Assembly: GCF_035046485.1 (NCBI RefSeq)
Contig: NC_085137.1
Location: forward strand, 342,850,505-342,914,504
Direction: 5' to 3'
DNA: 64,000 bases
Source: Aedes albopictus
Lineage: Eukaryota; Arthropoda; Insecta; Diptera; Culicidae
This document shows positions 1 to 10,339 of this stretch, piece after piece. The position numbers were made by a program, and so were the translations under genes. Under the pieces are notes generated by a model. That model was not told the origin of the DNA and searched no databases. It saw only the letters and a list, made by a program, of their open reading frames with translations. Position 1 is the stretch's first letter. Each line of letters starts with the position of its first letter.

Positions 1-1777
1 TTGGCAGACCTGGTCCGAGGTTGATTCTGCCAGAGACTTTGAAGAATTCAAAAAAGACTTCTGCGCCCAGAATTAGATCGATGGGACCGGTTTGGTGGAA
101 AGCAGGATCTGCAAGCTCAATTCCTGGTGGAATTTCCCAGGACGACGTATTGACAGCGACAGAAGGCAAATCGATTGCGACCTTGGGCAGAACGAGGATT
201 TCAACATTAGCGGAATAATTGCTGAGACGGGAGCGAATCTTCGAGTGGAATTTAAACCGTGATTCCGTGGCGGACTGCCCAATTCCGGAGATGGGCAAGT
301 GGATGCGTTTTCGCTGAACCTTGATGCGCTGTGAAAACGATTCGGTAGCAAAGCAGCACTCACTACCAGAGTCCAGCAAAGCTCTCGCAGCGTGTTCCAT
401 TCCATGGTCATCTACAACAATTACTACAGCGGTGGCTAGGAGTACATTTTTGCGTTCATGTCCGGCGGAGGCGAGGCTGACTTGTTCGTCCACGGTTGCC
501 GAAACTGATGCGGATGGTTGCTCGCTAGCTGGTTGACTCGAATTTTCCTTGGATTGACTTTCGATGGCCTTTGCGCTTGCTGACGATGGACCTTGACAAA
601 GCTGGGTGTGATGGTGACCTCTGCACTTTCGACACGACGTTGATGACGGGCATTCTTTGGCCATGTGACCCTTTCGCAGACAGTTCCTACACAGTTGATG
701 ACGGCGAACTTCCTTTTCCTTATCTTCAATGCTTAATTTGGAAAAGACCCCGCATTGGTATAGGGGATGGTGGTCTGAGCAAGCAACACATTTTCGTTGA
801 TTTGTTGGACTTGCTCCGTGGCTCGCGACTAGTCGTGGGGCCGGCTTCTTGGTATTGAAGATCGTCGATGGATTCTCGTTGGTCTTCCCGATCGTTTGCA
901 GCACGGTGACTCTTCGCTGAATGAAGGTAGTAAGGCTTTTGAAGGACACGGCGTTCTGCGTCGACGAATATTCCTCCCAATCCCTTCTGGTGGTGGGATC
1001 TAATCGGCTACTCAGCATACGGATCAACAGAATATCCCAGTACTCCGTCCGTTCACCAAGCTGGCGAAGAACTTTGACGTTAGCATCGAACTTTTCGACC
1101 AGAGAATTCAGCTCGTAGGCGGACTCCTTCTTGATGGGCGAGAATTCGAAAAGAGTGTCGACGTAGGAGTTTTTTAAGCGAGCTGGGTTCTGGTAATGGT
1201 CCAAGAGAAGGTTCCACGCAACCTGGTAGTTCGTGGCACTAATAGCGATGGTTTGAATAAGCTTTAGAGCGTCCCCAGAGAGCGAAGAACGAAGATAGTA
1301 GAATTTTTGAATATTCGTCAGTTCGTGCGATGAATGAACTAACGAAACGAATAAGTCGTGGAAGTTTAACCATTGGTCGAAATGTCCAGCGAAGTTCGGT
1401 ATCTTGATGTCGGGCAACCTGATGTGGGACGACGTAGGGCTTGGTACGGCCGATGAAGAAGACGAAGGAGCTCGAGGGGACATAGGTTCGGTTTTATTCA
1501 CGGAAAGCAAGAACCCTTTGGCCTGAAAGTACGCCTCTTCGAACTCGACACGTTCCTTGAGATGGGCGTCGATCGCTGTGTCATCTAGGGTCTCAAGTTC
1601 AGCTTGGGTGGCGTTGAAGTCATTCCAGATGTTAATGAGATGCTCGAGTCGTACACTGACTTCACGGGCACTGGTTTCTTCCACGTAATCGTCGACGAAC
1701 CGCTTGATGAGCCCAAAGGAGGTCAGGAGGCTCTTCTGCCTCATTTTGAGGGATTTTATCCGCCGTTCATTGGACAT
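1..1777 (-). CDS. BEL/Pao retrotransposon Gag-protease polyprotein, partial (C-terminus beyond window)
   Basis: Open minus-strand frame from ATG at 1777 to the window edge, 592 codons without a stop. It begins MSNERRIKSLKMRQKSLL. Residues ~120-270 resemble the BEL/Pao Gag region (DUF1759 family), with LPDIKIPNFAGHFDQWLNFH at 1320-1430. A CCHC zinc knuckle CRNCLRKGHMAKEC sits at residues 363-376, followed by a second Cys/His-rich motif, so the protein should bind RNA. The aspartic protease starts near residue 450 with the active-site motif LLDSGSE (Asp469-Ser-Gly), and the late motif DLILGAE is present near the edge. Reverse transcriptase, RNase H and integrase would lie left of position 1. 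The intact frame suggests a fairly recent insertion. Family assignment is by recognition of conserved motifs, not by a search. Confidence 0.9.
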   Translation of the reverse strand, partial: MSNERRIKSLKMRQKSLLTSFGLIKRFVDDYVEETSAREVSVRLEHLINIWNDFNATQAELETLDDTAIDAHLKERVEFEEAYFQAKGFLLSVNKTEPMSPRAPSSSSSAVPSPTSSHIRLPDIKIPNFAGHFDQWLNFHDLFVSLVHSSHELTNIQKFYYLRSSLSGDALKLIQTIAISATNYQVAWNLLLDHYQNPARLKNSYVDTLFEFSPIKKESAYELNSLVEKFDANVKVLRQLGERTEYWDILLIRMLSSRLDPTTRRDWEEYSSTQNAVSFKSLTTFIQRRVTVLQTIGKTNENPSTIFNTKKPAPRLVASHGASPTNQRKCVACSDHHPLYQCGVFSKLSIEDKEKEVRRHQLCRNCLRKGHMAKECPSSTSCRKCRGHHHTQLCQGPSSASAKAIESQSKENSSQPASEQPSASVSATVDEQVSLASAGHERKNVLLATAVVIVVDDHGMEHAARALLDSGSECCFATESFSQRIKVQRKRIHLPISGIGQSATESRFKFHSKIRSRLSNYSANVEILVLPKVAIDLPSVAVNTSSWEIPPGIELADPAFHQTGPIDLILGAEVFFEFFKVSGRINLGPGLP

Positions 1778-2508
1778 TGTTGGACGAGAGGGATGTTGAG
1801 GTGGTGAGCGGGATCTGAAAACCACAGACCGCGTAGCTCAAAAGGATCACGTGTAGGGATGTTGGACAGTCAATTACCTGATTTCAGGCAAGAATTGCCT
1901 TGAACAATTTCAGATGCTCGTAGATCTCTCCAGAAGTTTCGATGATGCACGTGGTGGGTAGATCCTGGGGATGGTTGGATATTCGGAGTTCGACGAAGAT
2001 CCGGCTCGAAGGACCACTTTGTCTCAAGCTCAGCTCGTTGGGACGGTAGAATCCACAACCTCCAGCATGCACTTCGATTAACGTTTCGGATGACGAATTC
2101 GCTCCAGAATAAACTCACTACACTTTACTGTTAAATTCAACCACTGTATTGAAATTCAACTTCTGTGCAATTCACTTATTTATTCTATACAACTAATTCA
2201 AGACTACACTACTAAAACTAACTACTACTTTGCTAATTTGACGTTCGCACTATTCGTTACTGATGACAGCTGGAGAGAAAGAGGCCATGATGACGTCTGT
2301 CCATCCTTTTATATCGTCGAGGGATCGGAAGTCAATTTTCCTCCATGATGCCATTCCTGAAGGTCCGTTAATGTCATCGCTAAACGGTGTCGGAGTCAGT
2401 CGTCATCTTGTTGATTGGCGATGGTTGCATGCTTCTCACGTCGAGATGGCGTCTCGCTACCTATTTCGGGCTGCGTGGCTGCGGGTGACACAAGTGCAGT
2501 ATCGAACA
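1778..2508 (-). mobile_element. Leader and probable 5' LTR of the BEL/Pao element
   Basis: This lies immediately upstream (minus strand) of the Gag start. A possible LTR runs from a TGTTCGATAC start at 2508 to an ACA end near 1860 (about 649 bp), beginning TG and ending CA as BEL LTRs do. It contains a TATA box and, further downstream, AATAAA-like words near 2178-2190, in the right order for U3-R-U5. No convincing tRNA primer-binding site was found directly after 1860 and the second LTR is outside the window, so the exact ends are inferred. Confidence 0.45.
2305..2313 (-). promoter_or_regulatory. TATA box of the putative LTR promoter
   Basis: The minus strand reads TATAAAAGG, a near-perfect TATA box. 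An initiator-like TCATGG lies about 25 bp downstream (2285-2290) and a TCAGT initiator about 50 bp downstream (2259-2263). It sits about 530 bp before the Gag ATG in the same orientation, which fits the LTR promoter driving gag-pol. Confidence 0.5.
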
Positions 2509-2519
2509 CCTCTATTGAC

Positions 2520-3720
2520 TTCTCCGGAATTCCTTTAGGGATTCCTACAGAGAATTCTTCCGTAACTCGTACATGGTTATTTTTCGGATTCTACCTAGGC
2601 CTGCTCCCCGGAGTCCTTCAATGATTCCTCGCGGATTAACTTCCGTGATTTTTTCACGGATTATCCCTGATATTCAATCAGGAATTTCTCTTGGATTATC
2701 TCTGTGTTTCCGGGGTTCCTTTCCTTCCAAAATTTCTTCGTTGATTTTGCTCAGGTTTTCTTTGGAGGTTATTCCTTAGATGCATTCAGTGATTGTTTCA
2801 CAGATTCTTCCCGGCGCTTCAGGGATTTCTCCCAAGATTCCTTCTGAGATTTTTCCAGAAATTCCTTAAGGCATCCGTTGGGGACTTTCCTGAGTCCTTT
2901 CATCAATTCCTTCAGAGATTTCTCCCGTAACTCCTTCACTGATTCATTCCATGTATACTGTATAAATTTATCCCGCTAGCTCTTCAGGATTCTCTCCTAA
3001 ATTGTTTTTATGATAACTTCTAGGATTTTTCAGCGATTGCTTTAGTGATCTTTTCAGAGACTGCTTCCATAATTCTTTAAGTGATTCTTTGAGAGATTTC
3101 TCTGAAGATTTCTTCAGATATTCTTTCGGAGATTCCAACAGGGATTTACTCTGGGGCTTCTTTGGGATTTCCTCTGGGAATCTCTGCTTGGATTGTCCCA
3201 GGGATTTATCCAGAAAACTCAAAGATACTTCTTTTGAGATTCATTCAGAGATTACTCCAATTTTCCTTTAAAAATTTCAGGCAGGATATGTTCAGGCATT
3301 TCATTGGAATTACTCCCGGGGTTTCTCCCGGGATTCCTTCAGTGATTTCTTCCTTTCAGTTTCCTTCTAGGATTCCTTCTTGAATTCCTCCCGGGATTTC
3401 CTTAAGGGATTTCTCTACAGGATTCTTTTTGAGATATTTTCAAAGATTACCTTCAGGAATCTTTCATTGATATCTTCCAGGGCCCCGTCATTGATTCCTC
3501 CCAGAATTCATTTTGGCGTTTTTTCAAGAGATTTACTGGTTGATTCAGGAATTTATCCTCTACCAAGTCATCTTTCCGAGAATATTTTTTTCAGGAATCC
3601 TTTCGGGAATACTTCCTCAATTAATCCTAATGTTCCTTAAAGGATTCCTATGGGATTCTCTCAGGGACACTTCTTGAAATTCTTTCAGGGATCGCTCCAA
3701 GGTTCTTTCATGAATTTCTT
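2520..3720. repeat. Degenerate 12-bp repeat tract, family A (GGGATTCCTTCA-like)
   Basis: About 1.2 kb of loosely repeated 12-mers of the type GGGATTTCTCCC / GGATTCCTTCAG. It is the reverse-complement sense of the EcoRI-rich array at 55.8-60.0 kb, but much more diverged. Short frames here give runs rich in F, S, R, I and P on plus and K, S, L and E on minus. These are by-products of the 12-nt period, not genes. A few similar units reappear at 4205-4320. Confidence 0.7.
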
Positions 3721-4822
3721 ATGGGTATTGTAGGAATTTCACCAAAAATAATAAAACTAACTTCCAAACAAATTTACTTTTCAAAATTTCTTTTTTTTTC
3801 ATTTTTCTTTAAGGACAGACTTGTTAGAATCCCAATATGGCCGCCACAATGGCCGACTTTGGCACCTACTCACGATTTTGAGAGCACAAATCTCTTCGTA
3901 AACAAAACCAGCGCACCTGAGCTTCTTATTTCAAGCTTATTACAAGTGAGCAAGAACAGAATAATAAAATGCATTGTTGTTTGAAGCTTGCTTCTTGAGA
4001 TTTGTGCGTCTGAAGTTTTGATGCACTGTTGAACCGGGATTTCAAGACGTTTGTCATCACGTCCACATATCATACTATCTGTCTTAAAACTGCCCGCTTC
4101 GATGATCCTAAAGATGCACTGAAATTAATTAAGAACTTATTTTGGAATGATTAGTAGAATTATATAGTATAGATATTTACGAAACCTTTATCTTATTTTA
4201 CATACCAATAACCATTACTACAGGTATCTTTCTGGATTCTTACAGGGATGCCTACCGAAATTTCATCTTGGATTTTTCCTTAGACTTGATCCCTCCACAT
4301 ATTTTTCCTGGGATTTTGAGGATTATGGTCACTTATGGATTTCCTTGATCGACTGTAAATCGAATAGAACATTGTTTGAATTTGATCATATAAGAGTGAA
4401 AACGAAAGAGAAATTTAGAGATAGATGGAATAATTATCTTCTCCCGCGCTTCTTTAGAGTTGTTTTGTACCATATGGATCAGAACGTAACGACAGTATAA
4501 GAATAGAGTTGAAATAGAATTTCAAAAATCATCGGTTGTTGAGGATCAACATTGAAGATTTTTTTTTGGAATAACACCATATACTTTCAATTGTTCATTA
4601 TATCATTTTTAATTCATTGGAAATTTACTGTTGACAACACATTCATTTGAAGATTTTAATAGTGAGACAGCTTCTGTGTTAACGGGTTGGTTAACAAATC
4701 TCAAGATCACCCTATCTTGAGCTTTGTTAAGGCTGGTAAATGCTTACCTGAAGGAAAAAAATAGATATGAGGATACTCCCTTGATCTCGAGATTTTAGAG
4801 CATTTTGGGGAGATTCTAAGGT
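3721..4822. other. AT-rich interval without a recognisable gene
   Basis: No convincing coding frame. 3721-4204 interrupts the family A repeat, which resumes near 4205, so this block may be an insertion. It includes the motif CAATATGGCCGCCACAATGG at 3834-3853. 4330-4822 is plain AT-rich sequence with no terminal repeats that I could see. Confidence 0.5.
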
Positions 4823-4827
4823 CTTAA

Positions 4828-5074
4828 GGTGAAACGGGACGCCGTGTTATTTTTCCTATCTTGCCTCTCTTTCTAACAATTTGCCTCGCGATTTTGAAGA
4901 TGGTAATCTCGAGACCTATCGCACTGAAGATGCTGAAAACCAATCAGCATATGCACTGCAAGTGAGCATACACAATTATAGGTTTTTGTTGCAAAATATG
5001 AAGTAGAATCTGAGATTACCATCTTAGTAGCAACAGAGCAATGGCGGATATTTTCTCGACCGTCCCGTCCGCCC
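4828..5074. mobile_element. TTAA-flanked MITE (piggyBac-like target site)
   Basis: Flanked by TTAA at 4824-4827 and 5075-5078. The left end reads GGTGAAACGGGACG; the right end in reverse complement reads GGGCGGACGGGACG (10 of 14 identical). Subterminal exact 14-bp inverted repeats AAGATGGTAATCTC lie at 4897-4910 and 5012-5025. About 247 bp, non-coding. The TTAA duplication is the hallmark of piggyBac-type transposition; the family is inferred. Confidence 0.55.
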
Positions 5075-5079
5075 TTAAG

Positions 5080-5270
5080 GGGGTTTTCAGAAGTGTTTCA
5101 GGGAGTGTCAGGTTGCATCAGAGTATTTCAGTTGGTTTCCGGGGCCTTTCTGGGGACTTTTGGGGTGATTTTACGACGTATAAGAGAGTTTCGGTTGCCC
5201 TGCTAATAAGTCATAAGAAGAAGCTTGAAGGGGCACTTTAGAGGGACTTCAGGGGCATTGCTGGAGGTTT
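5080..5270. repeat. Degenerate short repeat, family B (TTTCAGGGG-like)
   Basis: Repeated words of the type GTGTTTCAGGGAGTGTCAGG with 10-12 bp spacing. They match in reverse orientation the CCTGAAACCCCTTGAAA tracts at 19.5, 52 and 60 kb. Another weak stretch is at 5630-5790. The 66-codon frame here is a by-product. Confidence 0.5.
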
Positions 5271-7555
5271 CATTAAGTTGTTATTGACACTAACAAAACA
5301 TGTTATTATATTGATTTTCCAGGAACAAATTTTTGTTATGTGACTTGTTATTTTGCCGCTTATGACAGATAAGTTTATAACTCAATATGTTATGTTAATA
5401 ACATATTGAGGCGAGTCTGTTCGTGTGCTATTCGCACGGGAGCTTGGTTTGATAAAGCGAGGAAGGGTGAAAACGTATTCGTTGTCGACAGAAATTCGCA
5501 TCATTTCACAAATGTATTCACCAAATAGCAAGCTTGTTTCCAGGCCAGGAGGACACCAAAATTGTTCTGGAATTCTTTGAAATGTGACCATCACCTACAA
5601 AAAACTGAGTTCCTTATCAATCCCTTTAAAACGTTTCTCCGGGATAACCATAAAGCTCCTTCAAAGATTTCTTAAATTACCCTGTATCTTTTTCAGAAAT
5701 GCTCCTGAGCCCCCTGAAATCTGCTCCTCTAGGCTTCTCTGAAATTTCATAGAAATCTTTTGACCTCATCTCTAACCCGCAGAAATAAAATAGCCTAAAA
5801 GAAGTTTCAGTGTTCAGTGCGAGAGTAACATGGTGTGAAATATGCAAAATAAATGAAATAGGTAAGAAATTTTCTTCGTTTTATGTGCTAATTCCCGTCA
5901 TATCAAATTGGAAATAGCCTAGAAATAAAGATATTCCAACATACCTTGTCCAATGACTCATTAGATGGAAGCAAACAGATGTAGACTCGATTTCACTCCA
6001 CTTACAACTTCTCACTTTTTTTCTCGTTTTGTGTATGACGAAGACAATCGCATCAAACAGTGGTGCGAAGTGTCAGTATCAACCGACATTTAAAGCTGAA
6101 ATTGAGAATGGTAACCACTCATTTTTCCATTTACTATCGGAATATCAATTGAATAGCCTCTGATCATTCAATTGACATCAGCTCCAGCCTCAGTCAAGGC
6201 ACATATCATTTAATTGAGCCCCAGCTAGGAAGCATAAATGTGTGGTGTTGTAGGTTCCAAGCTTTTACCATCGTTGATGACGTCAAACCCGACATCAACC
6301 TATCATTCACCTATTTTTATTTTGGCCACCAAACCCAACTTAGACCCAATACTTGATCGATGTTGGTCCAACAGTGGCCCAACATTTGATAAAAATTGAC
6401 CCGACTTTGACCCGACATTCGACATTTTTTCAGTCTGGCGGAATTTTGCGGGGTTTTTCGTGTTTCGAGTTAAGCTACTCATTCGAGTGACAATCTATTC
6501 AATTGACAAGGATTCGCTTCTCATTTGATAGGTGCTCTGATTGAATGAAATCGTTTTGAACATAACTAGAAGAAAAAATGACTGAACAGATTGGTTGGTT
6601 AGTGTTCAAATGAATGAATTGAATTTTTGCAACACTGGCATCAAAGCAACAACTAGTCGAATTGTTCTTCGTCTTCATCATCGTTTAATTTTTACCTTTT
6701 CAAATTCACTTATTGAGCTGATCTGAAATTCGCACCCCACAAAAGCTCTGTGTTGTGGCACTTCAAAGTTGGATTTTAAAGTTGGAGTTGCAGCAGAGTG
6801 CTGCAAAATCTGCTCAATTATTGAAATAAGTTGTTTTTTTTTCCCACCAGTAAATTGTAAACAATATCCGGCAAATGTGTGCATGGATTTTCTGCAATTA
6901 CGAAAAATCAATCTAGAGAAAGATTTTTTTGTTGCACTGTGATGGATAAAATGCAAACATAGTGAGGAGAAATGTTACCCGAAATATTTTGGTAGTTACT
7001 CAATACTACGGAAATATGTTCGAATCATAATTTTTGACTATCTTATGTACCATAGTGTCCCATAGAAGGTGTGACGGGAATGAAACTCTTGTTGTGCCCG
7101 AAATAGACGTGAACTAGATAAAAATATAATACGAGGGGTAATAATTTAAACTTGTTATTTTAAGGAAATGATAGTTGTTAAACTACATGTTTTTGCGTGA
7201 TATGCAAGCAATTTTATGAATCAGTCATTTAAACCACACTGGCGATAAGGCATTAGGAGATCACTATTGGTCGGTCCTTAGTATGATGGAAATTGGATAA
7301 ACAAAAATCTCGTCGTTTATTTGCCGTCACGATAGAAACTTTTTCAGATATTTCCTTGTTCCTTGTCGCTAGATTTCATGCATGTTTTATGCGAAGAGTT
7401 CGAAAAATATTACCATTATACAACCCCTCGTTTTCAAATCATAAAACTTTACCGCCAACTTCTGAGAGCTGTCACGAGGCACACACTTATGTGTGTATGA
7501 ATGCTCCCCAATGTGGTCGTCAGATAGGAACCCTCCACCACTTCAATGATGATTG
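5271..7555. other. AT-rich interval without a recognisable gene
   Basis: Contains only short frames (92 codons or fewer) without recognisable domains. 5380-5410 has a small palindrome around CAATATGTTATG/CATATTG. 6100-6200 repeats TCAATTGAATAG-like words. 6270-6420 is enriched in CCAACATT/GACCCGAC words. None of this supports a gene. Confidence 0.5.
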
Positions 7556-7559
7556 AATC

Positions 7560-8560
7560 AGCGAAAAATGCAACCTAACCACTCCGGTTTACTCCACTCC
7601 GCGTGGCTTTTTTTTGCGCAAGCCGTCACTGATGGAGTCCGTTGAAAAACATTGCTCGGTCCGTGGCAAATCTTCCCGTTCCACGGCGTCCTCCTTCCAC
7701 CATCCTCCCACCAGCAATCAGCGCAGTGCACATTTATAAACAAACCCCACCTCACTCCTCTCTCGCTCTCTGGGGCTGGAGTGACGACGAGTGGGGCTGC
7801 CCATCGTGGGTTGTCTACCGAAGTGACGTTGGCAAAAAAGCCTCTTTTGAATCGGACCAGCTTCAGAACGAGCCTCTGGTCGGCCAGACCAGCAGGACGT
7901 ACCGAAATCCAAGTGGAAACTCTACACACTGCCCGTGCCCATACTCTGCTTGCTAGCAGTGAATGTCGGTGAGTAAAATCATATGGAACCGGTTTTCGGG
8001 ATGCCCGAAAAAAGAACGAACCACGCGCGCTTTCAATGATGCCCGATGATCACGACCAACGGACGATTCGGTGGTGGCATGGAGTAGCCTTCTCGTTGTT
8101 GAAGGAACGTGTTTTGCGTCGTCATCCTCGATGGTTGCATGCAGAAGTAGCGTCGCGTCGTCGTCGTCGTTGGCGCACTTCTACACATCCATACACCCAT
8201 ACCGGGAGTTGTTTTGAACGCTGTGCATCAGGTTAATGTTTTTTTTTCCTTCGAGCTCGTTTTATGCTGATGCCTGTTTTGTTTACCAATATTTCTGATG
8301 GGACACATAGCCGTCCAATATAATATTGGTTGTTTTGGGACCTGGACAGGGCAGCGACCGAGTTGCGACGAACAGCGGTAACCGGGATCAGCGTGGGCTT
8401 CCTTCCTTTTTGGGGTCGCTTTCACGTGGCGTGGCTTTAAGTGAAGAGCATACCCGACCGACACTTGCTCAGGTCGACTACTTTTTAGGTTATGCAAACA
8501 AAACCGATGGAAACTCGCGTGACGAACTTGCACTACGATGATGGTTACACCGAGAAGAGA
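7560..8560 (+). promoter_or_regulatory. GC-rich unique island; candidate promoter and non-coding first exon
   Basis: This kilobase is clearly richer in G+C and free of repeat words compared with its neighbours. TATAAA at 7735-7740 is preceded by GC-rich sequence and followed by a CT-rich stretch with a TCACTC initiator-like word at 7752-7757. A strong 5' splice-site match GGTGAGTAAAA places a donor at 7968/7969. Together these fit a promoter with a first exon of roughly 0.2 kb on the plus strand whose downstream exons lie elsewhere. Overlapping frames of about 105 codons in two plus phases argue against simple coding. Entirely inferred from sequence signals. Confidence 0.3.
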
Positions 8561-8660
8561 GTGCTAATTGATGCAAGTGGCAATGCATGTTATAATCTCA
8601 TATTTTTTTTAAAGATTAAGATAAAGGATTTTTCAGATATTTATAATTTGTATCATCCTA

Positions 8661-9227
8661 CACGGTAAAAAATCTGCACTGTGATATAAACTGATTGGCA
8701 CTTGAATTCGCACTACTGTTCAATCAGTTTGTTATCAATTACATATCATTTGACAAAGAACATCCAATGCCTCTTCAATTTTAATGTATCTTCACAACAA
8801 TTCGTCGTTGACAATGTTTTGATTTCAAAACTAAAATTTAAAAAAAATGTGTACAGCCACACCCAGATTCGATACCAGGACCTTTAGAGGCACGATCAAC
8901 TATTTTACCACAACACTGCTTCACATCTGTTAGAGAGGTGCGAATCGAAGCGAAGCACTTTCTACCGCCTGTCATCTATATTTACTTTTATGCCCAAAAC
9001 AGTCATTACCAAATCAACAACTTTTCACTTTGGATCGTATTGCTTTTTACAGTAGTGCAAATCGAAGGGATTTTCTGTTGATTTCTCTGGTGGGTTTGTT
9101 TTGGTTCTCAAATCAACACTGACAGCATTGCGATCTCAAAGGAAAAGCACTTCTGATCTTGTTGATTACGACATTGAATAGTTAAGGGATTTTTCCCTTA
9201 CATCTAGGGTGCAGAATTTTTACCGTG
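8661..9227. mobile_element. TA-flanked MITE (Tc1/mariner-like)
   Basis: Inverted ends TACACGGTAAAAAATCTGCA at 8659 and its near-perfect complement ending at 9229 (20 of 21 bp match), with TA at both junctions. Length 567 bp, no transposase. Internally there is a tRNA B-box-like GGTATCGAATC on the minus strand near 8870. Confidence 0.65.
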
Positions 9228-9248
9228 TACCCATGCCTCCTTTTTATG

Positions 9249-9366
9249 CTTTTTACGCTTGATGAGGGGTGATGCATTTTTGACAGATCTTGCCGACAGC
9301 CCATGCAGCAACACAGTAGCCGAATATTTCAGTTCATCACCCCTGAGTTGTCAAAAATTTTCAGCT
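9249..9366 (+). repeat. Dispersed repeat copy 1 (inverted pair with 10622-10740)
   Basis: Begins CTTTTTACGC and contains TCTTGCCGACAGCCC and AATATTTCAGTTCA. The same ordered words occur on the minus strand at 10622-10740. Short non-coding family; identity unknown. Confidence 0.6.
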
Positions 9367-9781
9367 AGTGGAAACATTTGTTATGATTTAAAATTTATTT
9401 CTTTTTAGGTTTATGATTGTTGCCCGCCACCTTTAGCTGCAGAACCAGTTGACACCGAGGAACCGTAATCAGGATTTACCACCAGCCCGCTCAGAGTCGG
9501 CATTTTCCGCCGAGGCATCGTAAGAAAGGAGAAAAAAGTGAATTGCGATTGACTGGTTTTATATGGAGACTCCTATTAAGTCTATGCTCCTATCGTCTAT
9601 TCGGCCCTATTTATGCCCTACTACAACCGTAATTACGGGTAACTTATGTATGGTGTCAAGTGGGGCCCTGACAAGGGCCCTGATGATGCTGCTTAGTGCT
9701 GATCTGCAGCCGGACCGTCGTAACCTTTATTTGGCCCTCGTGAAGTGGTTTCACCGGCCGGAGTAACACGAGGGCTGCATG
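9367..9781. other. Unassigned sequence, possibly retroelement-derived
   Basis: Contains TATGGAGACTCCTATTAAG at 9561 and palindromic GGGCCCTGACAAGGGCCC at 9663-9680. It looks like repetitive mosquito DNA, but no domain or termini allow a call. Confidence 0.3.
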
Positions 9782-9793
9782 ACATTGCCTGCC

Positions 9794-9842
9794 CGGAGCC
9801 AAGGGCTGAAAGTCTCTCTAATAAAGACAAATCAATCAATCA
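9794..9842 (+). mobile_element. Tiny 5'-truncated retroposon end with (CAAT)n tail and 12-bp target duplication
   Basis: 49 bp ending AATAAAGACAAATCAATCAA, bracketed by exact 12-bp direct repeats ACATTGCCTGCC at 9782-9793 and 9843-9854. A second copy of the same tail, also with its own 12-bp duplication, is at 24522-24560. This is the signature of target-primed reverse transcription that stopped almost at once. Confidence 0.7.
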
Positions 9843-9854
9843 ACATTGCCTGCC

Positions 9855-10242
9855 TGGTATGATTTGTTCATCGGGAACACTATGCGGACCCAGAACACAT
9901 TCGCTTCCCAATCGACCAGGTTCCCTTCCAAAACCTGGAATTTCCCTCAGTTTCCGTCCGAAGCTATGGATTACCCTTTTCCTCAACAGATTGTGGGTCG
10001 TGTTGGTGTGGGTGAGTACCCTATCCAACTCAGGAGTGTTTCGTCACGCCGTCCGTATAGGACTGCTTCAGGAATTCCCACCGAAGATTTCCCCAGGAAT
10101 TCTCACCGGAATCCCCCCCTCGGTGCGACTTAATAGAGCAATCCTCATTGGGCATTCCTGAAGGAATCTTCAGTGAGAATTCCTGGAGGATCTCCGGTGG
10201 GAGTTTCGGGAGGAATTCTCAAAAGGAACTGTTGGAGGACAT
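9855..10242. repeat. Short family A repeat patch and flanks
   Basis: 10060-10235 carries GGAATTCCCACCGAAGATTT-like 12-bp words of family A. The frames of 95-138 codons crossing it are by-products. No gene is seen. Confidence 0.5.
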
Positions 10243-10339
10243 GCGCGTAAGCACAGCGCATTTGCCCCCTCGGCCCACTTGCTATGTACTACAGCCACGA
10301 CTTTGGAGTTGAGGGGGCCAAATCGCTGTAGTTACGCGC
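10243..10339. mobile_element. Hairpin MITE with 29-bp inverted repeats
   Basis: The left arm 10243-10271 begins GCGCGTAAGCACAGCG and the right arm 10311-10339 in reverse complement begins GCGCGTAACTACAGCG. Both end in CCCCCTC. About 97 bp in total with a ~39-bp loop. No clear target duplication. Confidence 0.55.

Noticed and set aside
7558..7972. Overlapping frames of 104-123 codons in the GC-rich island as coding exons
   Set aside because: Three phases on two strands are open together and one starts before the TATA box; a non-coding exon fits better.
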